A program made the translations under genes and the position numbers. This document shows, piece after piece, positions 24,790 through 36,000 of a stretch of 64,000 bases of DNA. The notes under the pieces were generated by a model that worked only from the letters and a program-made list of their open reading frames with translations, had not been told where the DNA came from and searched no databases. Every line of letters begins with the position of its first letter. Position 1 is the first letter of the stretch. Source of the DNA: Heterostelium multicystogenum (lineage: Eukaryota; Evosea; Eumycetozoa; Acytosteliales; Acytosteliaceae); NCBI GenBank assembly GCA_003667245.1, contig RCNN01000152.1, forward strand, positions 21,758-85,757, read 5' to 3'.

Positions 24790-26984
24790 AATTATTAATT
24801 GACTAATTGTGGGGGTCTGATTGGTTTTAAAATAAAATTTGATTGGTTTCCATAAAATATAGGGTGAGCTTGATGGTTTGGCGACAAGGGATGGTGTGGG
24901 GGTGGTATTCGATCATTAAAAATATGCTACTGCATATCCAAGCATTTAAAAATTGTTGATTAAAATTTAAGATATAATATAATGAAAGAATGAATATTGC
25001 AATCAAGCACATACAACCAGCCAACAGACAATCCATAATCACTCAATGACTGAGACATAATAAATGTTGTTGATTTTTATTATTATGGACTCCAAATGGT
25101 TAGACGACTTAACAACATAATAATTAATTTTGGAATAATATTTCAGTCCAAATCATTTAATCAACGATTGATGGGTATGGTAAATGCAATCCATTGTTTA
25201 AAACAAGATCTTTACTTGACATGTCTGTTATAAAATATGGTAGATGTAATTGATTATCGTTTCTTGTCTTGCAAATAGTCCTTTTGCTTTTTTCCTTATT
25301 TTAAAATACAGATTCGTGTATTAAGATTTACTGGAATTGAAATGGATTGACTTGAATTCTTATGATTATATATTATTATTATCTATTATTATTATTATCT
25401 ATTATAATACATTATTACACTCTATTTCTCTAAATTATTTAATACTATCTATTTAAAAGTATTTATATATATGATATCATATGATATTGTTGTTGATTGA
25501 AATGTCACATCCACAAAAATTAATGAATATAATTCATATGACATATGAATGCACTACAAAAAGTAATTGAAAGTCAACTTTGTTTTGATTTGATTTATGT
25601 GATTGACATGACTAAATTCGTCTAACAAGAATTAAAAATTAAGATAAGCATATATCCATACATCCATTCCTATTTATATATATCATTCAACCTGATTCTA
25701 AAATGAAAAATAGATAGAATGTAGATAGATTGATTGATTGAAATCAAATATCCATTCAACTATCTATTGGGAACATAGAATGTTGTTGGTATAGCACACC
25801 TCACACACCACTTCACTACTTTTTATGATATATGGTGGGGTTTGATTGTTGAGAAGAGTGGGAGGGTAGTGCGTGAGTTTTATGATTTGATTTGAGATAT
25901 ATATATACATTGGTTAATTTTATAATTTAGTCGAACTAAACTAAACTACCAAACTAATATGTGCAATATCTAAACCAATTACAAATAAATTCTATCTATT
26001 CCTTTACTACTACTACTACTACTTTCTATATCCTAAATTTAATAATAATATTACTGCTACTTGATGATAAGATAATAAAAACAAAGAAGACCAAGAGGAA
26101 GAAGAAGTATAACAAATGAATGGTTTGGTTGTTTCTGGTTGTTTTAGTTGTTTTTGATTGATGGAGTCAAATATTATGATAATTTGATTGATTGATTAAT
26201 TGATTTTACCTCTACTTTAAAAACTAATATAAACAGTAATAAATAAATAAGTTTAAGAATATATATTAAAAATACAACAGGTTGCAATAATAATAATTAT
26301 AGAATATTTTATTCTTGCAGAGAGTCAGTGATTCCTGATGGAGCAGCTGAGATAAATTTAATGAAAAAACAAACTTTTTTAGATTTTTATTTTTAATTTT
26401 TTAAATTTGATTTGATTGTTTGTGGATTGGAATGGGTAAAAAACAATAAAGATGGCGCCTCTTTTTGTTAATGATGGCTTTTTAAAAAATGACGTTAGTT
26501 TAAAATTTGATTTGAAGGATTTGTGGGTTAACCACAAGAGAAATCAAACTTATTTTTTAGGAGACCATGGTATTAATATTTTCCAAAGTACGTGTAAATA
26601 AGACCATTGACCAAAGAGGGTTAACACTATATTTTTACCTAACTTTTTTTGTATGGATTATTTTGAGAAATGAACTTCTTATTTAGATCACAACTTTTAA
26701 AAATTCAAATTGTGTAGAATGTGGGGTGTTAACACTTTTTGAGGTTGTTATTTAACGGATAAATTAATTTTCATTACAATTTATTTTCTTGGTATTCGTT
26801 TTAATTAATCAATTGATTGATGAGTCTTTATTAAGTCAACTTTACAATTTATATTTCACCTTAAATAAATTAGGCAACTAAGTTTTAGTTTCCAAAGATT
26901 AACAAGTCAACCAAATCATTCCACCAGCATTAAACTCAGTTAAAAGTGGTAGTGTAGTTCATTGTTGGTTGGTCGTATAACGCC

Positions 26985-28722
26985 ATGTCTTTAAAGAGAA
27001 AATCGATTAGTGTCAACAACAGCAGCAGTAACACCTCCATCCTTGGTGGTAGTGGTAGTGGTGATGTAGAAAGTATATCAAATTTCAAAATTAGAAAAGA
27101 GGACTTTAAACTTAATTTCGACGATGAAATTGTAAGACTTGCCAGTTTTGTTTGCTTGTTAATGGCATTGCATTGTATTTGCAAGCCTATTTTGTTTGAT
27201 CGTGTTATTCTTTTTATTTGCACTAAGCAGTTTTACTGATTATGGTCCTATCAATAGATGACTCCTAAAAAGATATTGATCCAAGGATTCAATGAAGAAC
27301 AAAAAGAAAATAGAAGCAAAGTTGTCACACCCAAGAGACAGGCTTCGAACAATCTGTTGTCGGAGTTGATGGGAGTCTCCACTCCTTTGTCACCTCTGAG
27401 TGTCAATATTGCATCTCCAACTTTGGCATCAGTTAAATCTCCTTTGTCCATGTCATACTCCCCATCGCTCGACAGGAAAGCTGATAATTTTGCTGTGCCA
27501 CTTCCATCAACTCGACTTTGGCAAAGTTGAAGCAAAAAAGAACTATTGACTTCACTTTCTCAAATACAGTCGCCAAAAACTAAACCGGTTGTAGTATCGC
27601 CAACTCCAACTATCCAGACTCTTTTGTCCGCCAACACCACACCAAAACCAATGGTTGCTAACACATCGACCCCATCAAAATTAAAGGTTCCAATGAAGTC
27701 TTTAAGCTCATTTGCGGTATGTATAGCATGACTCCACTTTCGAGGACTTCTCAATTTAAAGTTCAACTAACCTCCGCATTATTCAGTCACCTCAGTTGAT
27801 GAAAAGATCTGTCACACCAACAAATGTAATTATCCCATTATCGAATATGACAGTCACCTCCCCACCTAAGTCAAGTGCTTATAATCAAGACAGCGAGCTG
27901 GAAGAGGATGATTTGTTTGGAAGTTGCGATGTCAACATGCCAATTTCACCTCCAAAATCACCATCGCCAACAAGGGTAAAGTCAACCTCATTGTTGAAAA
28001 TGAGAGCGAGATCTCCATCTCCTCCTGTGGCCATATCAAAATTAAATGGAATAGCATATACTCCATCCAAGAAATCAATGGTGGTCAACAAAAGAATAAA
28101 AGATATCAAGCAGGTTGAGACTACTATTAAATCGGATGTCCATCCATCAAAAGTTATCACCAAGCCCAAACAACCAACAAGCGCAACTGTCAAGACAACA
28201 GTACCAAAGTCATCATTGTCAAAATCGAGCTCAAGCGCCAATACACCCACACCTGTAAAGTCAACACCAATTAAATCAGCCACTACATCAACAACAACAA
28301 CAACTCCACTCAAGAGACAAATCGACTCGACAACATCAACCCCAATTAGTGTCAAGAAAGTTAGACCAACTTCAGCATCGTCATCTGTTACAACTACACC
28401 CATTACATCTAAATTTAAAGCAGTCTCATTGGAAACCTCTGCTACCAAAAGAACACTCTCGACTGCAACAACACCTACATCACTAACCAAGAGAGAACTT
28501 ACACTTTCTTCAAGCAAGAAGCAATTAAAGCGTCCACAAGTTGACGAGCCTGTCGATGTTGATTTTGAGGCTCGTATTGAATCAGCTCTTCTTGCAGCAG
28601 CACAAGGAAACGCTATATCGAGTGGGAGCTTACTTATGAGCTCGCCAGAGCGTGCCAAATTTGAGCAAGAACAACTCCAAAAAAAGAGCAAATGGTCACC
28701 AATCAAGAAAGTACAACACTAA
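26985..28722 (+). CDS. Unrecognised Ser/Thr/Pro/Lys-rich protein with many SP/TP sites
   Basis: Exons 26985-27131, 27258-27716 and 27787-28722 are all multiples of three (513 residues). One TGA at 27528-27530 interrupts exon 2; a short stretch in another frame (TSINSTLAKLKQKRTIDF) fits better across that spot, so two compensating base errors are likely. The protein is basic and disordered, with repeated SP and TP sites next to Lys or Arg (TPKRQ, SPPKSPSP, TPSKK, SPIKK), typical of CDK substrates in the nucleus. Two stretches look more ordered: FKIRKEDFKLNFDDEI near the start, and EARIESALLAAAQGNAISS followed by SGSLLMSSPER near the end. I do not recognise a family. A chromatin or spindle role is only a guess from composition. 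Confidence 0.6.
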
Positions 28723-29080
28723 ACATTGACACATCAACAACCAACAACATTATAAAAGAGACGAGCATATTTAGTTATATCACTCATCCTAATAACTATT
28801 CATCCCATACTAAGCAATAGCGGCTAATATTGTTATCCAACAAATAAAATAACAGCTATCTAATATTGTTAAAGTATGTTAATAATCAATGCTACTTTAT
28901 TATCAGTATATAAAAGTCAGAATAAATCCCTATTGATATTTATTTTAATTTTACCCCTTTACAGCACAATCCATAATTTTGGTGTATGCAATCCCGATGA
29001 CCAAAACATTCATTCATTTCAAAAACAAGGAGGAAACAAGTTTAACTATTTAGTAAACTAATAACTGCATAATAATAAAG
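28723..29080. promoter_or_regulatory. Intergenic region with 3' signal and TATA-like element
   Basis: 358 bp between tandem genes. AATAAA at 28843-28848 could be the upstream gene's polyadenylation signal. TATATAAAAG at 28907-28916 is a TATA-like element about 165 bp before the ATG of the CDGSH gene. Confidence 0.35.
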
Positions 29081-29676
29081 ATGAGTGACAGTAATCAGAG
29101 TACTAGTAAATGTGGTGAACACGACCATAGTCAAGATGAAGATGATGTTAATACTTTAACAAATCAATTAGATACAAAGATACATCTACAAGAAGATCAC
29201 TGTAAATGTGAAGTTAATGATGGAGAAGTTGATTCAGATATGGTAGATCTTCAAAATGAAATCGATAAAAGTAATAATAATAATAGTAGTAGCAGTAGTG
29301 GTGAAACAGGTCAAAAGAAAACTATCAAAGGAAGAGCAGAAGTAATTTGTTCAAAATGTGGGTGCTGTAAATTGGTTCCACTAAAGATACCATTTTATGG
29401 ACCATATACTATTAGAGGACTTAAAAAGGGTGTTAAATATGAATATTGTACTTGTGGACTCACAAAGAATCATCCATTCTGTGATAAATCCCATGTTGGA
29501 AACTGGTTTCAAGTCTATACCATTTGTGTTGGACCGTGAACAAACCCTTTGGTTGCTGTGCGGATGTAGATACTCACAAAAATCTACCATTTTGCGATGG
29601 AGAGCACTCGAAATTACCCTTTAATCCCAAAGATCCACCTTGTAGATGTGATAAGGCTAAGGAGTTGGAGTTTTAA
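29081..29676 (+). CDS. Double CDGSH iron-sulphur domain protein (CISD3/Miner2-like, frameshifted)
   Basis: About 197 residues after correcting two one-base shifts. The first 85 residues are acidic and Cys/His-containing (KCGEHDHSQDED, HCKCEVN). The Fe-S part has RGRAEV- and GPYTIRGLKKG-like entry segments, then CTCGLTKNHPFCDKSH and, after the frames are joined near 29495 and 29575, CGCDTHKNLPFCDGEH. Each is the Cys-X-Cys...Cys...His pattern that binds a 2Fe-2S cluster. Two such motifs in one chain are typical of CISD3 (mitochondrial matrix) rather than mitoNEET. The segment between them reads TGFKSIPF in a corrected frame, as the family expects. A pair CRCDKAKELEF ends the protein. The first motif has Lys in place of the Gly of CDGSH. 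Confidence 0.82.
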
Positions 29677-30136
29677 ATTAACTCTTGTAATTTTTATAAT
29701 AAACAGGACTTGAAATAAAGCCTAAGATAATTATCGTAGTAGGAGTATGTTTTAAGATTCAATGGTTGATACAGGTGATGTTCACTGTTGTGTGAAAATG
29801 CCCATATTGGTTGATCTTATGTAGTATCTTAATTTAGAATTGGGAACTCAGCAAGATGATGACTGATTAAAACCAAACCAAACGACATCACCAGCAAAAG
29901 CCTAGTGATAAATAATCAACAATCTAGTACAAGTGGATATCTACCCCAAATGCAGTCGCACTCAGTTGCAACAGATCGCACTGGAGATTGTATTATCAAT
30001 TAATTCTGTTTTTTTGGAAAAAATAGTTTTTACTGGAAAAGATGCTTTGAAAATTGGCGGTTACCTTTTCAGTAATAATAATTTCAAACATTTTATTACT
30101 TCCTTGTTATTCTTGTGTACAATTAGACTAATTAAG
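29677..30136. other. Intergenic region upstream of uracil-DNA glycosylase
   Basis: 460 bp. The glycosylase reading frame stays open upstream of its ATG to about 29933 but without another ATG, so I do not extend the gene. AATAAA lies near 29698. No RNA gene is visible. Confidence 0.4.
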
Positions 30137-31222
30137 ATGTCAAATCAACAAAAGATAAGCAGCTACTTCTCGAAAAAGAGAAAGGATACTGAGGAAGAAG
30201 GAGAAAACGAACAACAAGAGCAAAAAAATGATAAAGAGCATGAAAAAGTAGAGGATAAGAATGACGAAGAGAGCACCCTTTCCGAAGGTGAGTCAGACGA
30301 AGACCACTCTGTAAAGAAGAGAAGAACAAACTCGAGTGCTGCAAAGAAGGTTTCAAAGAAATCTGCAAAGAAAGATGATGAAGAAGTCGATGAATCAGAG
30401 GCAAAGAAGCCAAAGAAAAATGCAGCCACCAAATCATCAAAGAAGTCTGCTGAGTCTGCTGAATCTAATTCTGAATCTGCTAAATCCACTGAATCTACTG
30501 AAAAATCACAGTCTGACAACAATAGAGACTATTCAAATATATTGGACTATTTGACAGATGAAAGCTGGAAAGAAGCATTAAAGAGCGAGTTTTCAAAGAG
30601 CTACTGGAGCAAGATTGTGAAAGATCTCAACAACACAGCTGCTGCATCAAAAGAGCCAATCTACCCACCCAAGAATGAAATCTTCACTGCTCTTAATTGG
30701 ACACCACTTGAAGATGTCAAAGTTGTCATAGTTGGTCAAGATCCATATCACGGTCCTGGACAAGCACATGGTCTCGCCTTCAGTGTGAAAAAGGGTGTCA
30801 AGCCACCACCCAGTCTTCTCAACATCTACAAAGAGTTGACCACAGACATTGAGGGTTTCAAAGCTCCCAATCACGGATTCCTCGAGAAGTGGGCAAAGCA
30901 AGGTGTCATTATGCTCAACGACACACTCACAGTAACACAAGCTAAACCAAACTCACATCAGCCATTCGGATGGTCGATCTTTACCGATGCCATCATGAAG
31001 ATTATCAACGAGCGACGTGAGAATGTAGTATTCATTTTCTGGGGTGCCTTTGCCAAAAAGAAAGGAAAAGAAATCTCAAGAAAAAAGCATCATATCATCG
31101 AAAGTGGACATCCGTCCCCTCTTTCCGTCAAAACATTCCTTGGATCAAAACCGTTTTCAAAAACAAACGAATATCTAAAATCCATCGGAAAAGAGGAGAT
31201 CGACTGGAAATTAGATAACTAA
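30137..31222 (+). CDS. ung: Uracil-DNA glycosylase, nuclear UNG2-type
   Basis: 361 residues in one exon. The first ATG gives MSNQQKISSYFSKKRKD, in which QQKISSYF is a full PIP box (Q-x-x-I-x-x-Y-F) for binding PCNA, placed at the very N-terminus as in human UNG2. A charged, Ser/Lys/Glu-rich linker of about 120 residues follows. The catalytic domain has IVGQDPYHGPGQAHGLAFSV (catalytic Asp), PPPSLLNIYKEL, WAKQGVIMLNDTLTV, VVFIFWGAFAKKK and ESGHPSPLSV, all intact. The enzyme removes uracil from DNA to start base-excision repair. The frame is clean and codon use is normal. Confidence 0.96.
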   Translation: MSNQQKISSYFSKKRKDTEEEGENEQQEQKNDKEHEKVEDKNDEESTLSEGESDEDHSVKKRRTNSSAAKKVSKKSAKKDDEEVDESEAKKPKKNAATKSSKKSAESAESNSESAKSTESTEKSQSDNNRDYSNILDYLTDESWKEALKSEFSKSYWSKIVKDLNNTAAASKEPIYPPKNEIFTALNWTPLEDVKVVIVGQDPYHGPGQAHGLAFSVKKGVKPPPSLLNIYKELTTDIEGFKAPNHGFLEKWAKQGVIMLNDTLTVTQAKPNSHQPFGWSIFTDAIMKIINERRENVVFIFWGAFAKKKGKEISRKKHHIIESGHPSPLSVKTFLGSKPFSKTNEYLKSIGKEEIDWKLDN

Positions 31223-31566
31223 CTCATACCAAACCAAACCAATTTAAATCATTTGTATTAAAACTTTAAAGAATGTCCAACAGCATAAACAAATACATTG
31301 CTATTATTACATTATTATTTATTATCTTCTTGATGGTGGATGGTTTTCTATTTACTTTTTTTTCTTTTTCTTATTAAATTTGTTATTACACTAACAGTTA
31401 AAATACAATCCAACTCGAGTTGTACAGGTTCGCGAGCCCTTGGAAATATCGGTTGGGGAGCTTGACACTCTGGTGATATTAGTTGGATTTTTAGATGGAT
31501 ATGGATTTAAATAAATAAGGCTGGGTTGTTTGTTGTTTGTTGTTTTTTTCTTTTGTTTTCAAGTCA
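31223..31566. other. Convergent intergenic region with a short palindrome
   Basis: 344 bp between the stops of the UNG and RhoGEF genes. CAACTCGAGTTG at 31411-31422 is a perfect 12-bp palindrome, next to a patch (31405-31475) with clearly more G and C than the rest. It may mark an RNA or a chance patch. Confidence 0.4.
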
Positions 31567-34557
31567 TTATTTGTCGGCTGATGGAGGCTCTTCGTCTATT
31601 GAGCATTGTGAGTTAAATGATGAGTTGAGAGATGTTGGTGCAGTATTGTTTGGACTGCCCTCGAGATTTTCTGAAGAGGAGTGATGGTTGATCATTTCTG
31701 TTAATTGAACTGAAATCTCCTCGAAGCAAGATTTACATATTCTTGCTTTCTTTCCTGGTAAGTATTGTGAGAGATCGGTAACTGGACAGCAATCATTACA
31801 AAATATCTTTCCACATTTTCTACAGTGATGCTATTGATAATAAGATGCAAGGTAAGTTATTTGAGTTACTTTTTGATTGATCAAATATACATACTCTTCG
31901 TCTTGTCATTGTAAAGCTTGATGAACAATGCATACATGCTTTAACCATTTGATCTTTCAACCAAATTGGTTTGGATCGGATTTCATTTTCTTCAGTTGGA
32001 ATGGAACTCTCGAGCTCTTTCAATATTTCGCTTGGCGACATTGATCCACGCTTCTCATAGATAGAAGATCTTTGTGCCTCGCATTCTGGATTCTGTTGGA
32101 CGAGATTATTGATGACTTCATTCAGCATTTTCATCCAACTCTGCTTGTCAGCCTCTGATGGTGCACATAAAAAGTATGTTTTGTTTGGTGAAATAATTTG
32201 GAACAAAAATGAATATCCTGTAATGTTCAATGGATAGATATGATTAGTATGGAATGTCGACGTCTGACAACATGAATATCGCAGACTTACTTTGAGTATC
32301 AGGTAAATCTTTGACCCAACATTGCAAAAGTGGGAAGGAATGCTTGAAACGATAGAGATTCTTCTTTTCTTTTTGCGCATAGATAAGCAAATCGTTGAAG
32401 AGGAAGAAGTGACGAGTGTTTACAACACGATCGGAAATCTTCTTAAGATCACCTTCCTTGAAAAAGACACGTGTCGGCTTGACTATATCTTCGTCCATTC
32501 CAACAAGACTGTTTTGAATATCCAATACTCTGTGTTTGATTTGGAATTGTAGCAAACGTTCATCCAACTCGGATGCTACTGAACCAATCATTGTCAATGC
32601 TTCCTTTAGATCTACATAATCGACGTGATTCTCTGGCGACTTTGCCAACAAATTCTCCAACAGCAACTTGTATCTTGGAATTCTTTGAATTGGCATAATT
32701 AAATAACTTGATAAATTCAATCCTTTAGATGCTGGTTTTAATAAACATTTCTTTAAAGCGATGAAGGTGAGATAAGGAATTAGTATGATATTCATAGCAC
32801 TGCAGTTGCTGGTATAACATAACATACAGAAAGGAAAGATGAAAAACTTGGATTCGATTTAGTTAAACTGCTAAGTAACAATATTGAAGAGTTATATGAG
32901 TTTGAATATACAGTATAAGCTCTTAGGAATGGTGCCTACATAAAGCAATAGATCTATTGTCAATAAAATGCTCAATCAATCCAGTTTAGTCCAGCCAATA
33001 TTACCATTTTCAAAAATACATCACCAATCTTCTGAGTATCGGTCCACTTGTCTATTCTAGCTTCGAAATCAGTTAAAAATGTCTTGTGAATATTAAAGAT
33101 GGTTTCAATATTCATAAAGATACTGCTAATCTCGTCAGTAGAGAGGATTTTATCTTTAGATGTCGATTTATCGCGAAGTGGCAATACAAATATCTAGAGT
33201 TGTCAAAGCAACCAATGGTTAATATCAAATCAACGCCTGTCTTTGTTCGAAAGCTTACTGTTATAATTCTATTCAAATTGTTGATATATTTCTTTTCTGT
33301 CGATAGAATCTCTTGTGCAAGATAGTTTCTTTGGGTCATGTCTGCTGCCAATTTATTGGCTGGTTGAGAGGAGGAGGTGGAGGTTGTGGTGGTTGTAGCT
33401 GGATTTGATGTGCCTGTTGTTGCCTTGTTGTTACTGCTATGTGATGAAATGGTCGGTGAAGATGGTGTCGAAGTCACGGGCGAACCTGTCGATGGTGTAT
33501 TGTTGGAAGAGGAATTGGCGCTATTGGTTTGTTTGGTGGAAGGAGTTGTTACATTTGATCTTGGTGTGGATGGTGTAGAAGATGCTGAAGACGATGCTGA
33601 TGATGTTGAAAGATTGTCGTCGTCTTCCTCATCACTGCTGTTGTCTTCTTCCTTCTCGATGATCACTGTCTTCAAGAACTTTTTAGCATTGATAGTTGAT
33701 GTTGGAGTCATTGCTACGGGCTTGGGTAGAACTCCGGGTCGCTTTGGTATGGCGATACTGTTGCTGGGTTGATTGAAACTGCTGTCTCTGGGTGGCAGTG
33801 CTGGTTTCTTGGCGATAGGACGTGTGATGCCTTCACTCGATGGAATGGGTGGTGTTTGCGACCGTGGTGAGCTGTTGTTGCTGTTGTAGGATGGCAGTGA
33901 GGGAGTGGACGATGTCAAGCTGTTGGTGCTTGCAGAGTGCTGCAGGGTTTTCTTGAAGTTGGGTGTGGTATTGACAGGGGTGGAAGGGGGAGTGGCTGGT
34001 TTTTTAAAAATGTTGTTGTTGGTGATCGATGTCGTGGGCGACGACGAGTGCGCAGAATTTAAATGTGGTAGGGTTCCGTAGGACGATGAAAGATTTACAG
34101 TTGGAACCTTTTTGAATGTAAAGTTTCCACTGCTGCTGAGTGGCGGTGTGTTGGTGCCGCTTAGCTTTGGCGAAGCGTTTCCAACGTCTGAGCTGTGGCT
34201 TGAAAGATGTAATGGTTTGGATGACTGTGGTGGAGGTGGAGGAGGTTGCGGTCTATGTGTATTACTGCCGCTGCTGCTGCTGGTGGTGCTATTTGTTGTA
34301 CTACTACTATTATTATTACTATTTGTTACAGTGGAAGAAGGATTTGAAGAATGATTAACACTTCCACCAACAGTGCTTCCAGCACCACCAGCAGAGGTAG
34401 TTGACATTCTTCTAAGTTGTGAAGCAACGGATGATGCAGATATTCTTGACATACTTCCACTCGGTGTTGGAGTGGGTGGTGATGGAGTGGGTGGTGGTGC
34501 TGTTGTTGGTTTTTTAACTACATGGTTGCCATTTGGCTGACTAAAATTTTTGTTCAT
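31567..34557 (-). CDS. FGD-like RhoGEF with DH, PH and FYVE domains
   Basis: Six exons, 34557-33259, 33193-33005, 32935-32828, 32750-32291, 32217-31895 and 31830-31567, sum to 2643 nt (880 residues) with every junction in phase. The first 400 residues are Ser/Pro/Thr-rich, with poly-Pro (PPPPPPQSS) and an acidic patch. The DH domain (about 410-600) shows NYLAQEILSTEKKYINNLNR, IFMNIETIFNIHKTFL and SYLIMPIQRIPRYKLLLENL. The PH domain (about 625-735) shows FKEGDLKKIS and FFLFNDLLIYAQ. The FYVE domain (about 768-835) has the WLKD start, ACMHCSSSF, RRRHHCRKCGKIFCNDCC and ARICKSC, so the phosphatidylinositol-3-phosphate pocket RRHHCR is complete. Such proteins activate Cdc42/Rac at membranes carrying PI3P, for example during macropinocytosis. 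Confidence 0.94.
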
Positions 34558-36000
34558 TGTTGTGAAATTGGATTTGGATTGGGATTGAATAGATCAATCA
34601 ATCTCTTTTCTTGCTATTTGCTGTTTTCTCTTTAGATATATTGGTGTTGTTCTGTTGTTCTACTCTTCTCTGCTCTCAATGATGATTTGTTTATTTCAAA
34701 TTGCAAACATCATACAGCTGTTTTTCTGTTCTGAACTCTACTTCAACTACTAAACTAAATTGCGCTTGTTGTTATTGTGCTTTGATTATTATTATTGTTG
34801 TTGTTGTTGTTATTTATTACAATCGGGTTATTTGCGTTGATTTTGATGTTTATTGGATTATGATAATAAGGGTGAATCTAAGAGAGATGATGGGTAAAAA
34901 ACTAAAGTCAAAAACCAAAAATCAACCCTTTGCTTTGAAATAACAATAGTACCAAAGTGTGACCCTTTTTATTTTGGATTAGAAAAAGCAATTGTATGTG
35001 TTGTCGAAGATATCAATTGCTTAAAATGTAGATATATAATGGCAATGATATAGTTATTTGATAAGATATCTATTATTATATTTATTCTTGATTAGTTATT
35101 TAAATAAATAAGATTATATATATATACAAGTTTGATTTGATGGTTTGGTTATATAAATATAAGCTATTGTTTGTTGGTTATTTTAAATATTACTGTTTTT
35201 AGTAATAATCAATAATAATAAAATAACACAAAGTATTATTATATTGATGATACTGCAAATCTATCTTTAATAACCTACAACTTAATTTAAACTGTTATTT
35301 TGTTTTTGTTTTTTAAAATAACCAAAATTAAGTTTGGTTGTAGAATTAAACAATAAGAAAAGTTGACTTCTTGACAATAATAACAATAACAATAATAATT
35401 AAAAAGAAAAACAGCAACAAAAAAAAACCAATAATAAAATCTTTGCTATATTATTATCATTATTCTTTTTGCACTTTTGTTTTGTTTTCAGTTTTTCCTA
35501 ACTTTTGTGTGGTGGATGCTGACCACACCACTCAATGGAGTCATACCGTGGACTAATTAAAAGAAAGATTGAAATTTTCTTGAAAAACAATAAAATAAAT
35601 TGGTTTTTGTTGAATTATTTTTAGTTAGCATAAAAAAAAGTCGATTCGATGCATAGGATCAAACAAACAAACCATGATTTGTGTGTGTGTGGGTCAGTGT
35701 TCTGCTCGCTACCATGATCATGATGATCGCACTAAAATCACAAGATAATTTCATATATCTACGATCGTTTGTGGACTATGTTGTTGACCACAAACTATAT
35801 AACGCCATAAAATCAAATCTGCAGTGACAATTATGTCAAAAAAAACACTTATTTATAGATCCACTACACCTACAATCTATTAGTAATAATTTTTTAAATT
35901 TATGATTACAAATATATGTGGGTTGATGGAAAAGAGTTGGCATCTGGAATTTGGGAGTTAAGTTGATTTTTTAGAAAAAGTATGTACATTGCTCCAGTTG
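34558..36000. other. AT-rich intergenic region with an 8-bp stem hairpin
   Basis: 1.4 kb. The first 300 bp are the likely promoter of the RhoGEF gene. GTTTGTGG at 35767-35774 and CCACAAAC at 35788-35795 could pair as a stem with a 13-nt loop. A (GT)n tract lies near 35682. No coding signal is visible; the short ORF at 35371 is T-rich noise. Confidence 0.4.

Larger units (their letters stand above)
23659..26984. other. 3.3 kb AT-rich intergenic region with simple repeats
   Basis: Very AT-rich, with (ATT)n at 23780-23800, repeated GATT at 24738-24759 and 24773-24789, and (ACT)n near 26010. Apart from the tentative small gene at 24429-24641 I find no coding signal. The last 500 bp before the next gene hold three GTTAAC hexamers (26527, 26620, 26728), the first inside a TTGTGG...CCACAA inverted repeat. 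These are candidate promoter elements for the gene at 26985. Confidence 0.4.

Noticed and set aside
27885..28706. 273-codon open frame on the minus strand
   Set aside because: It is the antisense of the SP/TP-rich gene; Val/Asp/Leu-rich composition is what reverse-complemented Ser/Thr/Lys codons give, and the plus strand has splice-consistent exons.
29933..30136. Upstream in-frame extension of uracil-DNA glycosylase
   Set aside because: No ATG in the extension, and the ATG at 30137 places a PIP box at the N-terminus as in UNG2.
33377..33772. 131-codon plus-strand frame opposite the RhoGEF gene
   Set aside because: Valine- and leucine-run composition is the mirror of the Ser/Thr/Pro-rich N-terminus; the minus gene is complete and in phase.
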